Shown: positions 36,137-44,523 of the stretch, piece after piece
How the letters are laid out: every line of letters starts with the position of its first letter
How positions within the stretch are numbered: the first letter of the stretch is position 1
DNA from: M2408 sp040386975
GTDB lineage: Bacteria > Bacteroidota > Bacteroidia > Flavobacteriales_D > Crocinitomicaceae
Direction: 5' to 3'
NCBI GenBank assembly: GCA_040386975.1
Contig: JAZKEO010000024.1
Location: 1-64,000 of the forward strand
DNA length: 64,000 nucleotides
The notes under the pieces: generated by a model
Database searches by the model: none
Seen by the model: only the letters and a program-made list of their open reading frames with translations
Told to the model about the DNA's origin: nothing
Made by a program: the position numbers and the translations under genes

Positions 36137-37183
36137 TTAATCAATATTATTCTGCCAAACAATTTCCCCCTCTCGGTTAATATAGGCGGAATAACGTTCA
36201 TTTTTATCTGCTGTTTTATTGTCAAATACAAGTAAGCACAATCCATATTGAAATCCAGGATTCTGAACAATTCTCGCGTTTTTGAATTGTTTGATTTCAT
36301 GAAATGATTCATCGTATAATGTTAACAGATTTTCTTTATATGTTTCTACAAAAATTCTTCCTTCTTTAGTTGGAAAAAATCTAGTATTATAGCTTTCTTT
36401 ATAAAGGACTTCTTTTTTTTCATTTAAAAAACCTTTCTCATTTCCCTTTACAAAAGTTGCAAGTCCATTTTTAAATAAACCAATGTCCTCATAATCAAAG
36501 CCAATAATTGTATCAAAATTTACATTGATTACACCCCATTTCTGTGTTAAAGAATCTTGTACAGGAAGTAAACCATTCGAAAAACGAATTCCACAATCAC
36601 TATAACTTGTTATTGTTTTTTTTCCACTTTTATCTAAGAAGCAAGTTTTTTTATTTTGTGACGTTATCGCAATACCATCTGAAAAAGGATAAATAAAATC
36701 ATATTCATTAGGAATTACTAACTCATTCTTCAAATTGGAAAAACCATACCTTGAGTCTTTTTTTATTAAAACCAAACCTTCAGACACAAAGTTTTCTTTA
36801 TATTGACCTCGTTCAAAATAAAGATTATCAATCTTATATTCATTCCCTTTTTTATCAATTAATAAGTTCTGCTCATCTTTTACAACAAGCGCAAAACCAT
36901 TGTGAAAATCTTGTGCGTCGTTATACTTTAAAGGAATAACTTCCTCCCCCAAATGATTTAAATAACCATAAAATGACATGTAATTTTCATCTACTCGTGA
37001 AACCATTCCCAAACTATCTGAAAAACTAGAACAGGAGCTATACTTGTAAGGTACAATTTTTTTTCCTTTCACATCAATATAACCAAACTGTTCTTCTTTC
37101 CAAATTGGAGTTAATTGTGAGTAACTTTTGTTTGCAAAAAACAAGAAACAAGATGTAAGAAAAAATAGTTGGCGCGATTTCAT
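36137..37183 (-). CDS. Secreted WG-repeat protein
   Basis: 348 residues with a signal peptide (NKSYSQLTPIW) and about seven WG-type repeats (FGYIDVKGKKIVPYKY, YGYLNHLGEEVIPLKYNDA, YGFSNLKNELVIPNEYDF, KWGVINVNFDTIIGFDY). It ends YINREGEIVWQNNID, with no extra domain. It is strongly similar to 34973-35994 and to the WG part of the Hint protein, and so marks where the Hint domain was joined. No TACG palindrome or clear -7 box was found upstream, so its control may differ from its neighbour. Confidence 0.87.
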   Translation of the reverse strand: MKSRQLFFLTSCFLFFANKSYSQLTPIWKEEQFGYIDVKGKKIVPYKYSSCSSFSDSLGMVSRVDENYMSFYGYLNHLGEEVIPLKYNDAQDFHNGFALVVKDEQNLLIDKKGNEYKIDNLYFERGQYKENFVSEGLVLIKKDSRYGFSNLKNELVIPNEYDFIYPFSDGIAITSQNKKTCFLDKSGKKTITSYSDCGIRFSNGLLPVQDSLTQKWGVINVNFDTIIGFDYEDIGLFKNGLATFVKGNEKGFLNEKKEVLYKESYNTRFFPTKEGRIFVETYKENLLTLYDESFHEIKQFKNARIVQNPGFQYGLCLLVFDNKTADKNERYSAYINREGEIVWQNNID

Positions 37184-37253
37184 AGTGATTTTTTTATAAA
37201 ATTAGTCTAATTTGCGAATATTCAAAATAAGTCAAACACAGTATTCTTGTTAA

Positions 37254-37290
37254 AACAAAACAAGTGATAGAAAAGTTCCATCACTTGTTT
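37254..37290 (-). terminator. Terminator of the 333-residue barrel gene
   Basis: AAACAAGTGAT / ATCACTTGTTT stem (37258-37290) around an 11-nt loop, with a T-rich tail on the minus strand (TTTGTTTT). It lies 11 nt past the stop. Confidence 0.8.
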
Positions 37291-37301
37291 GAAAATTCAT
37301 T

Positions 37302-38303
37302 TTATTTTTCTTTTGGTTTTGAGAATTTCAATTTATTTCCAATTGTAATTCCTGCCGAAGCACTGATGTAAATTCCTGTTTGAGCTCCCCAGCCTGCTTT
37401 TTGTCCCATTTCACATTTCATATGTGCACCAAGTCTTCCTGGATAAATCAATTGATAGCCCATTCTCCATCCTAGAAGGTTTTTTTTCGTTGGAGATAAA
37501 TCATAAGCTGTTTTTGGTCCCACAAGAACAAATGTACCATTCTGATAATCTTCTTCTTGATAAACAATATCTTTTAAACTAACTGTTAAAGCAGGAACAA
37601 AATCAAGGTAAAATTCACCAATCTTTCTGTTTTTTCTATCACCATATCCTTCAACATTTACCTTCACATTGTGAGATTTTTTTCTTGAAATCCCAACATA
37701 AACTCCAAACACATTCATATTTGTCCGATAATCTTCAAACTCTACATTTCCTAAAGTATCGATTTCACCTGTTGTAGCATTTTTTCCAAGAAAAAAATCT
37801 TTATCATCCGTTTCAAGAGCATAATTATAATGAAAAATGCCTCCACGAATTCCTGTTTGAACTCTTCTAGTTCCAGGAACTGTTATAGATGTTGTAACAT
37901 CTCCTCTTGTTTTTAAGTGCATTCCAATATCAGCTGGCTTTTGCTTGTCCATGAAATAAAATGCCAAACCAGCTTCTTGACTACTGTGTTTTTTAAGTAA
38001 GTTATCAGTTCCAGTCACAACATCAGTTCCGTCTGCAAGTAAATCCATATAAGAACCCATGTAATTCGCTGTAAATGACAAACGGTTAAACATATCGTAA
38101 TCTGCTTGAAAAGTATATCCAACAAATGCTTTTGAGCCAATATCTCCACCTTCAAAATAACATGGATCAACACTTACAAATAAATTATTCATATCCATCG
38201 GGTCATCATAAATTACTTTATAATTTACCATTTGTGCTTTCGTGTATGTGCTTACACTTATCAGTGCCAAAGCCAATACTAACATTGCGTTTTTTGTCTT
38301 CAT
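37302..38303 (-). CDS. Predicted outer-membrane beta-barrel protein
   Basis: 333 residues with a signal peptide (VSTYTKAQM). Strand-rich sequence with Tyr/Phe girdles (FVGYTFQADYDMFNRLSFTANYMG, cited as residues about 61-84; FYLDFVPALTVSL; GIYISASAGITIGN) suggests an outer-membrane barrel. The mature N-terminus NYKVIYDDPMDMNNLFVSVDP resembles no family I can name. Its stop is followed by a good terminator and its promoter carries the best TACG palindrome in the window, just beyond the two-component genes. It is a likely core member of that regulon. Confidence 0.65.
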   Translation of the reverse strand: MKTKNAMLVLALALISVSTYTKAQMVNYKVIYDDPMDMNNLFVSVDPCYFEGGDIGSKAFVGYTFQADYDMFNRLSFTANYMGSYMDLLADGTDVVTGTDNLLKKHSSQEAGLAFYFMDKQKPADIGMHLKTRGDVTTSITVPGTRRVQTGIRGGIFHYNYALETDDKDFFLGKNATTGEIDTLGNVEFEDYRTNMNVFGVYVGISRKKSHNVKVNVEGYGDRKNRKIGEFYLDFVPALTVSLKDIVYQEEDYQNGTFVLVGPKTAYDLSPTKKNLLGWRMGYQLIYPGRLGAHMKCEMGQKAGWGAQTGIYISASAGITIGNKLKFSKPKEK

Positions 38304-38338
38304 GATTTTAGAGTTTTAATAATTAAATTACTATAAAA

Positions 38339-38384
38339 CAAAGATATAGTACTATTAAAACCTATAATTACGTTATTGGACGTA
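38339..38384 (-). promoter_or_regulatory. Promoter with extended TACG-N8-CGTA operator
   Basis: Minus strand: TACGTCCAATAACGTA (38369-38384), 22 nt, -7 box TATCTTTG (38339-38346), 35-nt leader. Here the palindrome extends to AATTACGT/ACGTAATT (38366-38387). It sits between this gene and the 3' end of the response-regulator gene. Confidence 0.78.
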
Positions 38385-38419
38385 ATTAGACTAAGTGATT
38401 TCCCGTATTTTAAGTTCTT

Positions 38420-39052
38420 TTAAACGACAAATTTATTCTGATAAGCAAAACGTATCAAACCAGCTACATTATTCACGTTGATTTTTTTCATCAAATTTGT
38501 TCGATGTGTATCAACAGTTCTATCGCTGATAAACAATTTCTTTCCGATTTCAATGTTCGTTAAACCTTCCGTTATGTGGACTAAAATTTCGATTTCTCGT
38601 TTCGTTAATTCAATTTCTGTTACTGAATTTTCAATTTTATAGGTGTTTTCTGAATCTTGAATTTCACTACTGATGTATTCTTTTCCTTTTAGTAACTGAT
38701 TTATTGCGAAAAACAACTCTTCTTTGTCGCAGTTTTTATGAATATATCCATTAGCTCCAGCTTCTTTTAATTTTAGAAACATACTTTGGTCTTTGTGCAT
38801 CGATAAAACCAAAATTTTCAAGCTCCCGAATTCCTTTCTTAAAATTTTTACGGCTTCTAAACCAGTCATTATTGGCATATCGATATCCGTTATTATCAAA
38901 TCTGGATTTACAAGTCTTGTTTTCTCAATTAATTCTTTGCCATTTTCAGCTTCTGCAATAATTTTAAAATCTGCATTATCAGCCAACAATAATTTTAATC
39001 CATCTAGAATCAATTTATGGTCGTCAGCGAGAATTATTTTAACCAAACTCAT
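38420..39052 (-). CDS. LuxR/NarL-family response regulator
   Basis: 210 residues. The receiver domain (1-120) has the acidic pair in ILADDHKLI, the phospho-acceptor D56 in LIITDIDMP, and the conserved Lys in GYIHKN. The C-terminal HTH (about 145-205) has LTKREIEILVHITEGLTN, IGKKLFISDRTVDTHRTNLM and KINVNNVAGLI, the LuxR/GerE DNA-binding fold. Phosphorylation should favour dimer binding to a palindromic site. Its start overlaps the stop of the kinase gene by 4 bp. The TACG-N8-CGTA palindromes in this block have the right 16-bp geometry to be its target; that is inference. Confidence 0.93.
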   Translation of the reverse strand: MSLVKIILADDHKLILDGLKLLLADNADFKIIAEAENGKELIEKTRLVNPDLIITDIDMPIMTGLEAVKILRKEFGSLKILVLSMHKDQSMFLKLKEAGANGYIHKNCDKEELFFAINQLLKGKEYISSEIQDSENTYKIENSVTEIELTKREIEILVHITEGLTNIEIGKKLFISDRTVDTHRTNLMKKINVNNVAGLIRFAYQNKFVV

Positions 39053-40788
39053 ATTTTTTCCGCTTTTATGATTGAAACAAACGTTCCTCCTTTTGCTCCA
39101 GGTTCTACATTAAACTTTGCTTTTAACATTTCACAGCGAATGTTAATATTTCCTAATCCCATTCCTGTTTTATGTTGGGATTCAAATCCTACGCCATTAT
39201 CCTCAACAAAAAGTGAAAGCTGTTTTTTTGAAAATAAAAGTTGAATTGCAACTTCACTTGCTTTCGCATGCTTGATTACATTTAAAAATAATTCTTGTGC
39301 AATACGGTACAAATTAATTTCGTCGTTTTGCTCTAATCGTTCTTCTTGACCAAAAACTTCAAAAGTAAAATCTAAGTTTTTATTAAATGTTTGATGAGAA
39401 AGTAAACGTAAAGCTTCAACCAAACCGAGTTCATTTAAGGCAGGAGGCATAATTTCATGTGCAATACTTCTCAATTCGTTTGTAGCTTCGTCCAAAAGTG
39501 TGATGCAACTTTTGTAATCCGTTTTTAAGTCTGGAACGTTGTCTAATAATTCATCACTTATAGCACTAAACCTCATCTTTGTTGCAGCGAATTTCTGACA
39601 AATCCCATCGTGTAAATCTCTTGCAATTCTTACCTTTTCTTCTTCTTGAGCTTCTAAAATTGCTTCCAAATGATGTTTTTGAATTGCCAACTCGATGCGT
39701 TTTCTTTTCGCTTGAAGTTTTAAGTAAATTATCAAAAAAAGGATAATTAGAAGCAAAAGTATCCCGAAAAATACAAAAAGATAAAACTCGTTTTTCCGTT
39801 TTTCTTCTAATATTTTTGATTCTGCTAATTCTTTCTGCCTCTGAATTTCTAAGGTTTTATACTTAACTTCTGTTTCAGCAACACTTTTTTTAAGATTATC
39901 TTGAAAAATACTTTTATTTAATAAATAAGCTTTTCTATTTAAAATTGCAGATTTTTCAAATTGTTTATTTTGAGAATAACTTCGACTCAAATTAACCATA
40001 CACAATTCAATTGTATTCTTATTGCCAAATAATTCTGCAAGTTTTAATGATTTTTCTGAATGCTCAAGTGATTGTTTAAATTCTCCTTTTAACTCTAAAA
40101 GTTTTCCGTAATAGACGTGAATAAAACAAATTAAATTTGTATCTTTTATACTTTCCGCTGTTTTTAAAACTTTAATATAAAGAGGCTCAGCTAAATCATA
40201 CCTTTTGGTATCAGTATATAGAGTTGCTAATAAACGTTCCGTAAGAAGCGTTTCTTTTGCTTTTGAACCAATTTTATCAAAATTTTTCAAAGCTTTAGTT
40301 AGGAAATATTCTGCTTCTTTAAATTCCTCTTTCTCAATTTTTAAAGCTCCTAAATTACTTGATATTTTAGCGACTAATTCAATGTAATTACATTTTTCAG
40401 CAAGTTTGATCGCCTTTTCAAAATAGTTTATTGCTATATCTTTCTGTCCTATATGATAATGTACAACACCTACTCTATCAGTAAAATAAGTTATCAAACT
40501 ATCATTCTTTAATTTTTTCCCAAAAGCTAAACCGTCATTTGAAAACTTTAAAGCATCATCGTATTTTTGAATTCTAACGGCAGTTTTAACTCTTTGTTTA
40601 AAATAAGCTATTAATTCAACATCATTTAATTTTTTAGACGATTTAAAAGAAACAAGTTTTTTGAAAACCAATTCATTATTGGACATTGTGTCTAATTCCT
40701 TAAAAAAAGACTCGAAACGATTTTTTTGACCTATCAATGAAAGGCTAATAAAGCCAAAAAGAAAAATTAAAGATAGCTTTTTTTGCAT
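39049..40788 (-). CDS. TPR-sensor histidine kinase (HisKA_3 type)
   Basis: 579 residues. A signal peptide (SLSLIGQKN) is followed by a periplasmic array of about six TPRs (about 40-310), a coiled stretch, one membrane helix (335-358, FYLFVFFGILLLLIILFLII) and a cytoplasmic kinase. The H-box is RIARDLHDGICQKFAATK with phospho-acceptor H393. The ATPase domain follows (NLYRIAQELFLNVIKHAKAS, VEDNGVGF, GMGLGNINIR). This is the NarX/DesK-like class that pairs with LuxR-type regulators. The 4-bp overlap with the regulator gene makes them a two-component pair. The TPR sensor suggests that it reads protein-protein contacts in the periplasm. Confidence 0.93.
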   Translation of the reverse strand: MQKKLSLIFLFGFISLSLIGQKNRFESFFKELDTMSNNELVFKKLVSFKSSKKLNDVELIAYFKQRVKTAVRIQKYDDALKFSNDGLAFGKKLKNDSLITYFTDRVGVVHYHIGQKDIAINYFEKAIKLAEKCNYIELVAKISSNLGALKIEKEEFKEAEYFLTKALKNFDKIGSKAKETLLTERLLATLYTDTKRYDLAEPLYIKVLKTAESIKDTNLICFIHVYYGKLLELKGEFKQSLEHSEKSLKLAELFGNKNTIELCMVNLSRSYSQNKQFEKSAILNRKAYLLNKSIFQDNLKKSVAETEVKYKTLEIQRQKELAESKILEEKRKNEFYLFVFFGILLLLIILFLIIYLKLQAKRKRIELAIQKHHLEAILEAQEEEKVRIARDLHDGICQKFAATKMRFSAISDELLDNVPDLKTDYKSCITLLDEATNELRSIAHEIMPPALNELGLVEALRLLSHQTFNKNLDFTFEVFGQEERLEQNDEINLYRIAQELFLNVIKHAKASEVAIQLLFSKKQLSLFVEDNGVGFESQHKTGMGLGNINIRCEMLKAKFNVEPGAKGGTFVSIIKAEKI

Positions 40789-40874
40789 TAAAAAATATTT
40801 TCTGCTAAACTAATTAATTATTTAGACAAAACTCACTTTTCTACTAATAAAAGTACAAAATTTAGCTTCAAAAA

Positions 40875-41492
40875 TCAGTCTTTCACACAACGAACCGAAT
40901 ATCCATTTTTCTTATTTCCATCCGTGTTTGCCAATTTTTCAAATTTAAAAGCAAGTCTTCTTCTTAATGCATTTTCTGCGTCAAATTCTGTTGAAGACCA
41001 CCAATTACCATACATCCCAAAAGTTAATTCAGTGTCACCGTACTGACCTTGAGGAACTCTAAACCCACCAGGAATACCATTGAAACCCGAACTATTTGTA
41101 GCCCCAAGATTTGGAGTCATCCATCTATCATCAATTGTGTCTTTCATTTTTCCACCTGCAAGATCTTCACCTCCTAGAAAATCTGCTAAAACAGTCCATT
41201 CTTTATCACTAGGAAGGTGCCAATTTGCTGGACAAACATTTTTAGATGTTTCCCAATCATAAAGTCTCCCAAAAACTTCACAGCGAGCTGAAATATCATC
41301 ATAACACCAACTTCCAGTACTTGAAGCAAAATTCAAATTTTGAGCCATCCAAGTTTGATCACCGATTTTAACTGTTTTATATACTTGTTTGTCTCTCTCA
41401 TCTGTAAAAGTTCCTTTAGTTTGTGAAAAAAGAAAATTTGAAGTTATACAGATTGTTAAAATTAAACTTGCTATTGATTTTATTGTTCTCAT
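40875..41492 (-). CDS. FISUMP domain protein
   Basis: 205 residues with a signal peptide (SNFLFSQTKG). FISUMP signatures: TFTDERDKQVYKTVKIGDQT, WMAQNLNFAS, SWCYDDISARCEVFGRLYDW, NVCPANWHLPSDKEW, GIPGGFRVPQGQYGDTE and YSVRCVKD. It is a close duplicate of 31555-32169 at the other side of the block. Secreted, function unknown. It lies 86 nt downstream... upstream of the kinase in transcription order, so it could read into the kinase gene, since no terminator was seen between them on this strand. Confidence 0.9.
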   Translation of the reverse strand: MRTIKSIASLILTICITSNFLFSQTKGTFTDERDKQVYKTVKIGDQTWMAQNLNFASSTGSWCYDDISARCEVFGRLYDWETSKNVCPANWHLPSDKEWTVLADFLGGEDLAGGKMKDTIDDRWMTPNLGATNSSGFNGIPGGFRVPQGQYGDTELTFGMYGNWWSSTEFDAENALRRRLAFKFEKLANTDGNKKNGYSVRCVKD

Positions 41493-41566
41493 AATCTTAA
41501 TTTTATATGTGTTGTAAAATTAATCTGGAAATAAGGAAATAAGACAAATAACTTATATTAAATAAT

Positions 41567-41616
41567 CAATATTGTCCGAGATAATTTATCGCGAAAATTT
41601 ATTTCGGACAATATTG
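41567..41616 (-). terminator. Hairpin downstream of the 580-residue WG gene
   Basis: CAATATTGTCCGAGATAA pairs with TTATTTCGGACAATATTG across a short loop with one G-T pair. It lies 34 nt past the stop of 41650-43392. The T-run is poor, so it may be more than a terminator. It shares TTGTCCGA with the long palindrome at 43454-43517. Confidence 0.5.
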
Positions 41617-41649
41617 AAAGAAAATGACTAAAATTAATCATTCAAAAAT

Positions 41650-43392
41650 CTAAGGAAGTTCATTTCCTTCTAAATCTAATGTCACTAAAATCCCTTCTTT
41701 ATTATACATTTTTGTGAGCCCGTTTTTAAAGCCTTCAGTACTATAAATATTGTATTCTATTGGGATTCGAACTCTTCCCTCGGGATTAATAAATCCCCAT
41801 TTTTCATTTAGTTTTACTAAAGCGACACCTTCAGAAATATTATTTGCAGCATCATAAATAAATGGAACAACTATTTTTCCTGTTTTGTCAATAAACCCAC
41901 ATTTTTTATTTAATTCAACAGCACAAAGCCCATCACTAAACCCACTGCTGATATAATCACTCAATCTTTCAAATTGAGGAGCAATAACTTCTTTGCCAGT
42001 TTTATCAAGGAAGCCCCACTTTTCATTTAATTGAATTGCGGCCAAATCTTCCGAGAAATTTTCTATTTTTTGGTACTTTGGTGCAATAATAACTTTTCCA
42101 GTTGAGTCAATCAAACCGTATTTTCCATCAATTTCCATTTTAGCTATACCGTCGTAAAAAAATGAAATATTAGTATACTTATATGGACTTATTAATTTTC
42201 CATTAATATCAATTAAAGCCCATTTATTGTTTAATAAAACGCGTGCACAACTATTTTTAAATGGGTAAGCTTGATCAAAACCAGAAACTAATACCATTTT
42301 TCCATCTAAAGCAATATAACTAGGTTTTTTATTGAGATAAATCACAAAATACCCTTCTCCAAACGTTGGAGAATTGTCGTAAATCGGTTCAAGAATAATT
42401 CTACCACTTGTATCTGCATTTCCCCATTTTCCGTTAAGTTTAAACGAAAGAAACCCGTTGTAGTAGTATGCAATTTCATAAATACAAGGTAATATTTCTT
42501 TTCCTGTTTTGATGTTTTTTATACCGTGTTTATTTCCTTGTTTTATTTCTTTAAATAAATCATTTTCTTTCTTTTTTTCATAGAGATCAACAAATCTGTT
42601 TCCAAAGCGATTATACCTATATTCTTCTCCATCAAAAACAACATAAGCAGAACCTTTGTTAAAATTTCCAACTTTTTCATGAATTAAGGGTATGATTTCA
42701 TCTCCATTTCGAGAAATAAAACCCCATTGATTATTAATGGAAACTGCTCCTCGGCCTTCTGAAAAATCCGTTTCCTCTTCGTCTAAAGAATTATAGGTTT
42801 TTTTGATTGAAATCTCTTCATATTTACATGGTGCAACTTCCACCCCTTTTTCATTCACAAAACCCCAATATTTCCCTTTTTTTACTGCAGCCATTGCATT
42901 AGAATTATCGTATTTCAAGATTTTATCATAAATCGGCGGACAAATTTCTTTACCTTCAAAGTCCATAATTCCCCATTTTCCCTCACGAGAAAAACGTGCT
43001 AAATACCTATTTGCAATCGAACCATCGAAATAAGTAATGCTGTCATAAGTAGGTTTAAGAATTTCTAGACCCTTTTTTTCCAGGTTTATTATTCCCCACT
43101 TTCCATTATATCTAACTACTGCGTGTTGTTTTACTATCGGCGACCAATAAGTTTCATATTTAGGTGGTACTACTGCATTTCCTTTTGAATCAATAAAGCC
43201 ATATGACTTGTTGATTGTCATTGGAGCAAATCCATAATGATAATTGCCTACCCAGTCATATTTTGCTTGAACAACAATTTTGTTTTCTTCTGTTTTGAAA
43301 CCAAATTTTCCGTTTTTCTCAAATTTTATTAACTCTTGTCCGAAGCTAAGAAATGAGAACATGCAAAAAGTAAATATAAGATTTTGTTTCAT
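41650..43392 (-). CDS. Long secreted WG-repeat protein
   Basis: 580 residues with a signal peptide (SFLSFGQEL), then about thirteen WG-type repeats of 35-45 residues through nearly the whole protein (YGFIDSKGNAVVPPKYE, KWGIMDFEGKEICPPIYDK, YWGFVNEKGVEVAPCKYE, KWGFLDKTGKEVIAPQFE, KCGFIDKTGKIVVPFIYD). The repeats are closer to the standard WG consensus than those of the three other WG proteins here, so it is a separate subgroup. No catalytic or Hint domain. The -7 box TATATTTG is at 43407-43414, 14 nt before the start codon. Confidence 0.9.
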   Translation of the reverse strand: MKQNLIFTFCMFSFLSFGQELIKFEKNGKFGFKTEENKIVVQAKYDWVGNYHYGFAPMTINKSYGFIDSKGNAVVPPKYETYWSPIVKQHAVVRYNGKWGIINLEKKGLEILKPTYDSITYFDGSIANRYLARFSREGKWGIMDFEGKEICPPIYDKILKYDNSNAMAAVKKGKYWGFVNEKGVEVAPCKYEEISIKKTYNSLDEEETDFSEGRGAVSINNQWGFISRNGDEIIPLIHEKVGNFNKGSAYVVFDGEEYRYNRFGNRFVDLYEKKKENDLFKEIKQGNKHGIKNIKTGKEILPCIYEIAYYYNGFLSFKLNGKWGNADTSGRIILEPIYDNSPTFGEGYFVIYLNKKPSYIALDGKMVLVSGFDQAYPFKNSCARVLLNNKWALIDINGKLISPYKYTNISFFYDGIAKMEIDGKYGLIDSTGKVIIAPKYQKIENFSEDLAAIQLNEKWGFLDKTGKEVIAPQFERLSDYISSGFSDGLCAVELNKKCGFIDKTGKIVVPFIYDAANNISEGVALVKLNEKWGFINPEGRVRIPIEYNIYSTEGFKNGLTKMYNKEGILVTLDLEGNELP

Positions 43393-43406
43393 GATTAGAT
43401 TTTAAA

Positions 43407-43414
43407 CAAATATA
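43407..43414 (-). promoter_or_regulatory. -7 box of the 580-residue WG gene
   Basis: TATATTTG on the minus strand matches TAnnTTTG, 14 nt before the ATG. No TACG palindrome lies at the usual distance; instead the long palindrome 43454-43517 begins 39 nt further upstream. Confidence 0.55.
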
Positions 43415-43453
43415 AATAAATTTATTGAATAATAATCATTTGAAGTCATTGTT

Positions 43454-43517
43454 GTCCGATAAAAAAGTTATAGGGAAGTCAATTTTTATTGACTTCCCTA
43501 TAACTTTTTTATCGGAC
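43454..43517. repeat. Perfect 29-bp inverted repeat
   Basis: Left arm 43454-43482 begins GTCCGATAAAAAAG and contains TATAGGGAAGTCAA. The right arm 43489-43517 is its exact complement, with a 6-nt loop TTTTTA. A separate terminator already ends the 43598-43960 gene, so this element is extra. It lies just upstream of the WG gene promoter. It could be a small transposon relic (MITE), a strong second terminator or a structured leader. Confidence 0.7.
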
Positions 43518-43540
43518 ATTAGTGATTAAATAATATTTAT

Positions 43541-43573
43541 AAAAAAAGGCTATTTCAAATTTGAAATAGCCTT
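43541..43573 (-). terminator. Terminator of the 120-residue protein gene
   Basis: Perfect palindrome AAGGCTATTTCAAA/TTTGAAATAGCCTT (43546-43573), followed on the minus strand by seven Ts. It lies 24 nt past the stop. Its sequence closely resembles the terminator at 55690-55725. Confidence 0.9.
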
Positions 43574-43597
43574 ACTAGAACTCTAAAAACTTCTTTA

Positions 43598-43960
43598 TTA
43601 TTTTACTTTTTCTTTTTTCTTCTCCTCTCGTTTAGCTTGAATTTCATCAAACTTGATTTTTTGATTTGAATCCAATACATTTTTGATTTCATCAGAAGTT
43701 GATTTATGAAGCGATTGAACGGCAGTTTTCTTCTCTTCTTTCGTTAATCTAGTATTTTTCCTCAACTCTTCAGCTTTTAAAACTGATCTCAATTGAATAT
43801 CGTAAACCGTTTTTTCTTGTTCATCAGTTAAAAATAATTTTGAATCTAAATGGTTAGTGAAATTCTCAGATTTTTGTTCTGGACTTAATTTTTCTTTCTC
43901 TTGAGCATTTGTCATTTGAATTACTGCAAATAAACAAACTGTTAAAATAATTGATTTCAT
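43598..43960 (-). CDS. Small secreted Spy-like helical protein
   Basis: 120 residues with a signal peptide (IQMTNAQEK) and a mature part that is all-helical and highly charged, ending EIQAKREEKKKEKVK. The motif KLFLTDEQEKTVYDIQLRS and the later LTKEEKKTAVQSLHKSTSDEIKNVL (cited as about residues 75-99) resemble the LTxxQ repeats of CpxP/Spy-type periplasmic chaperones. The family assignment is tentative. It is transcribed alone, with a clean terminator. Confidence 0.65.
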   Translation of the reverse strand: MKSIILTVCLFAVIQMTNAQEKEKLSPEQKSENFTNHLDSKLFLTDEQEKTVYDIQLRSVLKAEELRKNTRLTKEEKKTAVQSLHKSTSDEIKNVLDSNQKIKFDEIQAKREEKKKEKVK

Positions 43961-44049
43961 CTTTCTTAATTTAGTTTATAATTTATACTTCTTTGACAGA
44001 AGAAATTAAAAAAGGTTTAATGATTCAATTTAAATTCATAACTCGATAA

Positions 44050-44448
44050 CTATTTCTTCCTAATAAAACCAGTAGCATCAATTATATCTGAATCAGGTAA
44101 ATAAAAAGTAATACTCGCTTTTTTCTTATTGATTTTTTTGATTTCAATTCTGATATTTGCCGCGCATTTATTTTTACCAGAAGTCAATTCTTCAATGAAA
44201 ACTGCTTTTCTTTTATTTCCCTCAATAAATTTCCAATTTCCCCCACAAGGAAATGAAGCATAATTTACTTGAAATGAATTTTTCTCTTTGTTAAATGTGA
44301 TTTCCATTGGCCAATCTTGCTGGCTCATGGCTAAAGGTTGATTTGCTTCTCCTTCCCAATCTGCTTTTAACCAATTCAGTTTTTTGTTTTGTGAAAATGA
44401 TGTATTTGCAATAAAGACAAGCAACAAAATTCCAATTATTTTCTTCAT
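44050..44448 (-). CDS. Small secreted protein of unknown function
   Basis: 132 residues with a signal peptide (IANTSFSQN). The mature part (LNWLKADWEGEANQPLAMSQ, NYASFPCGGNWKFIEGN, KCAANIRIEI) is predicted to be beta-rich with two cysteines that could pair. The WEGEANQP opening recalls small lipocalin-like or DUF-type stress proteins, but I cannot name the family. Its promoter has a good -7 box and a weak copy of the TACG element. Confidence 0.6.
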   Translation of the reverse strand: MKKIIGILLLVFIANTSFSQNKKLNWLKADWEGEANQPLAMSQQDWPMEITFNKEKNSFQVNYASFPCGGNWKFIEGNKRKAVFIEELTSGKNKCAANIRIEIKKINKKKASITFYLPDSDIIDATGFIRKK

Positions 44449-44471
44449 GATTTTGATTTTTAATTACAATT

Positions 44472-44518
44472 CAAAGATATATTTTTCACTTCAAACTTAA
44501 CATACGTCAAATGACTTA
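44472..44518 (-). promoter_or_regulatory. Promoter with weak TACG-N8-CTTA element
   Basis: -7 box TATCTTTG (44472-44479, minus) with TACGTCAAATGACTTA (44503-44518) 23 nt upstream. One half-site is TAAG instead of TACG. It overlaps the spacer before the ogt stop codon at 44524. Confidence 0.35.
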
Positions 44519-44523
44519 AAATT

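Noticed and set aside
36085..36312. Reading frame at the end of the WG gene 36137-37183
   Set aside because: It overlaps the real gene in another frame and has no start signal or recognisable sequence.
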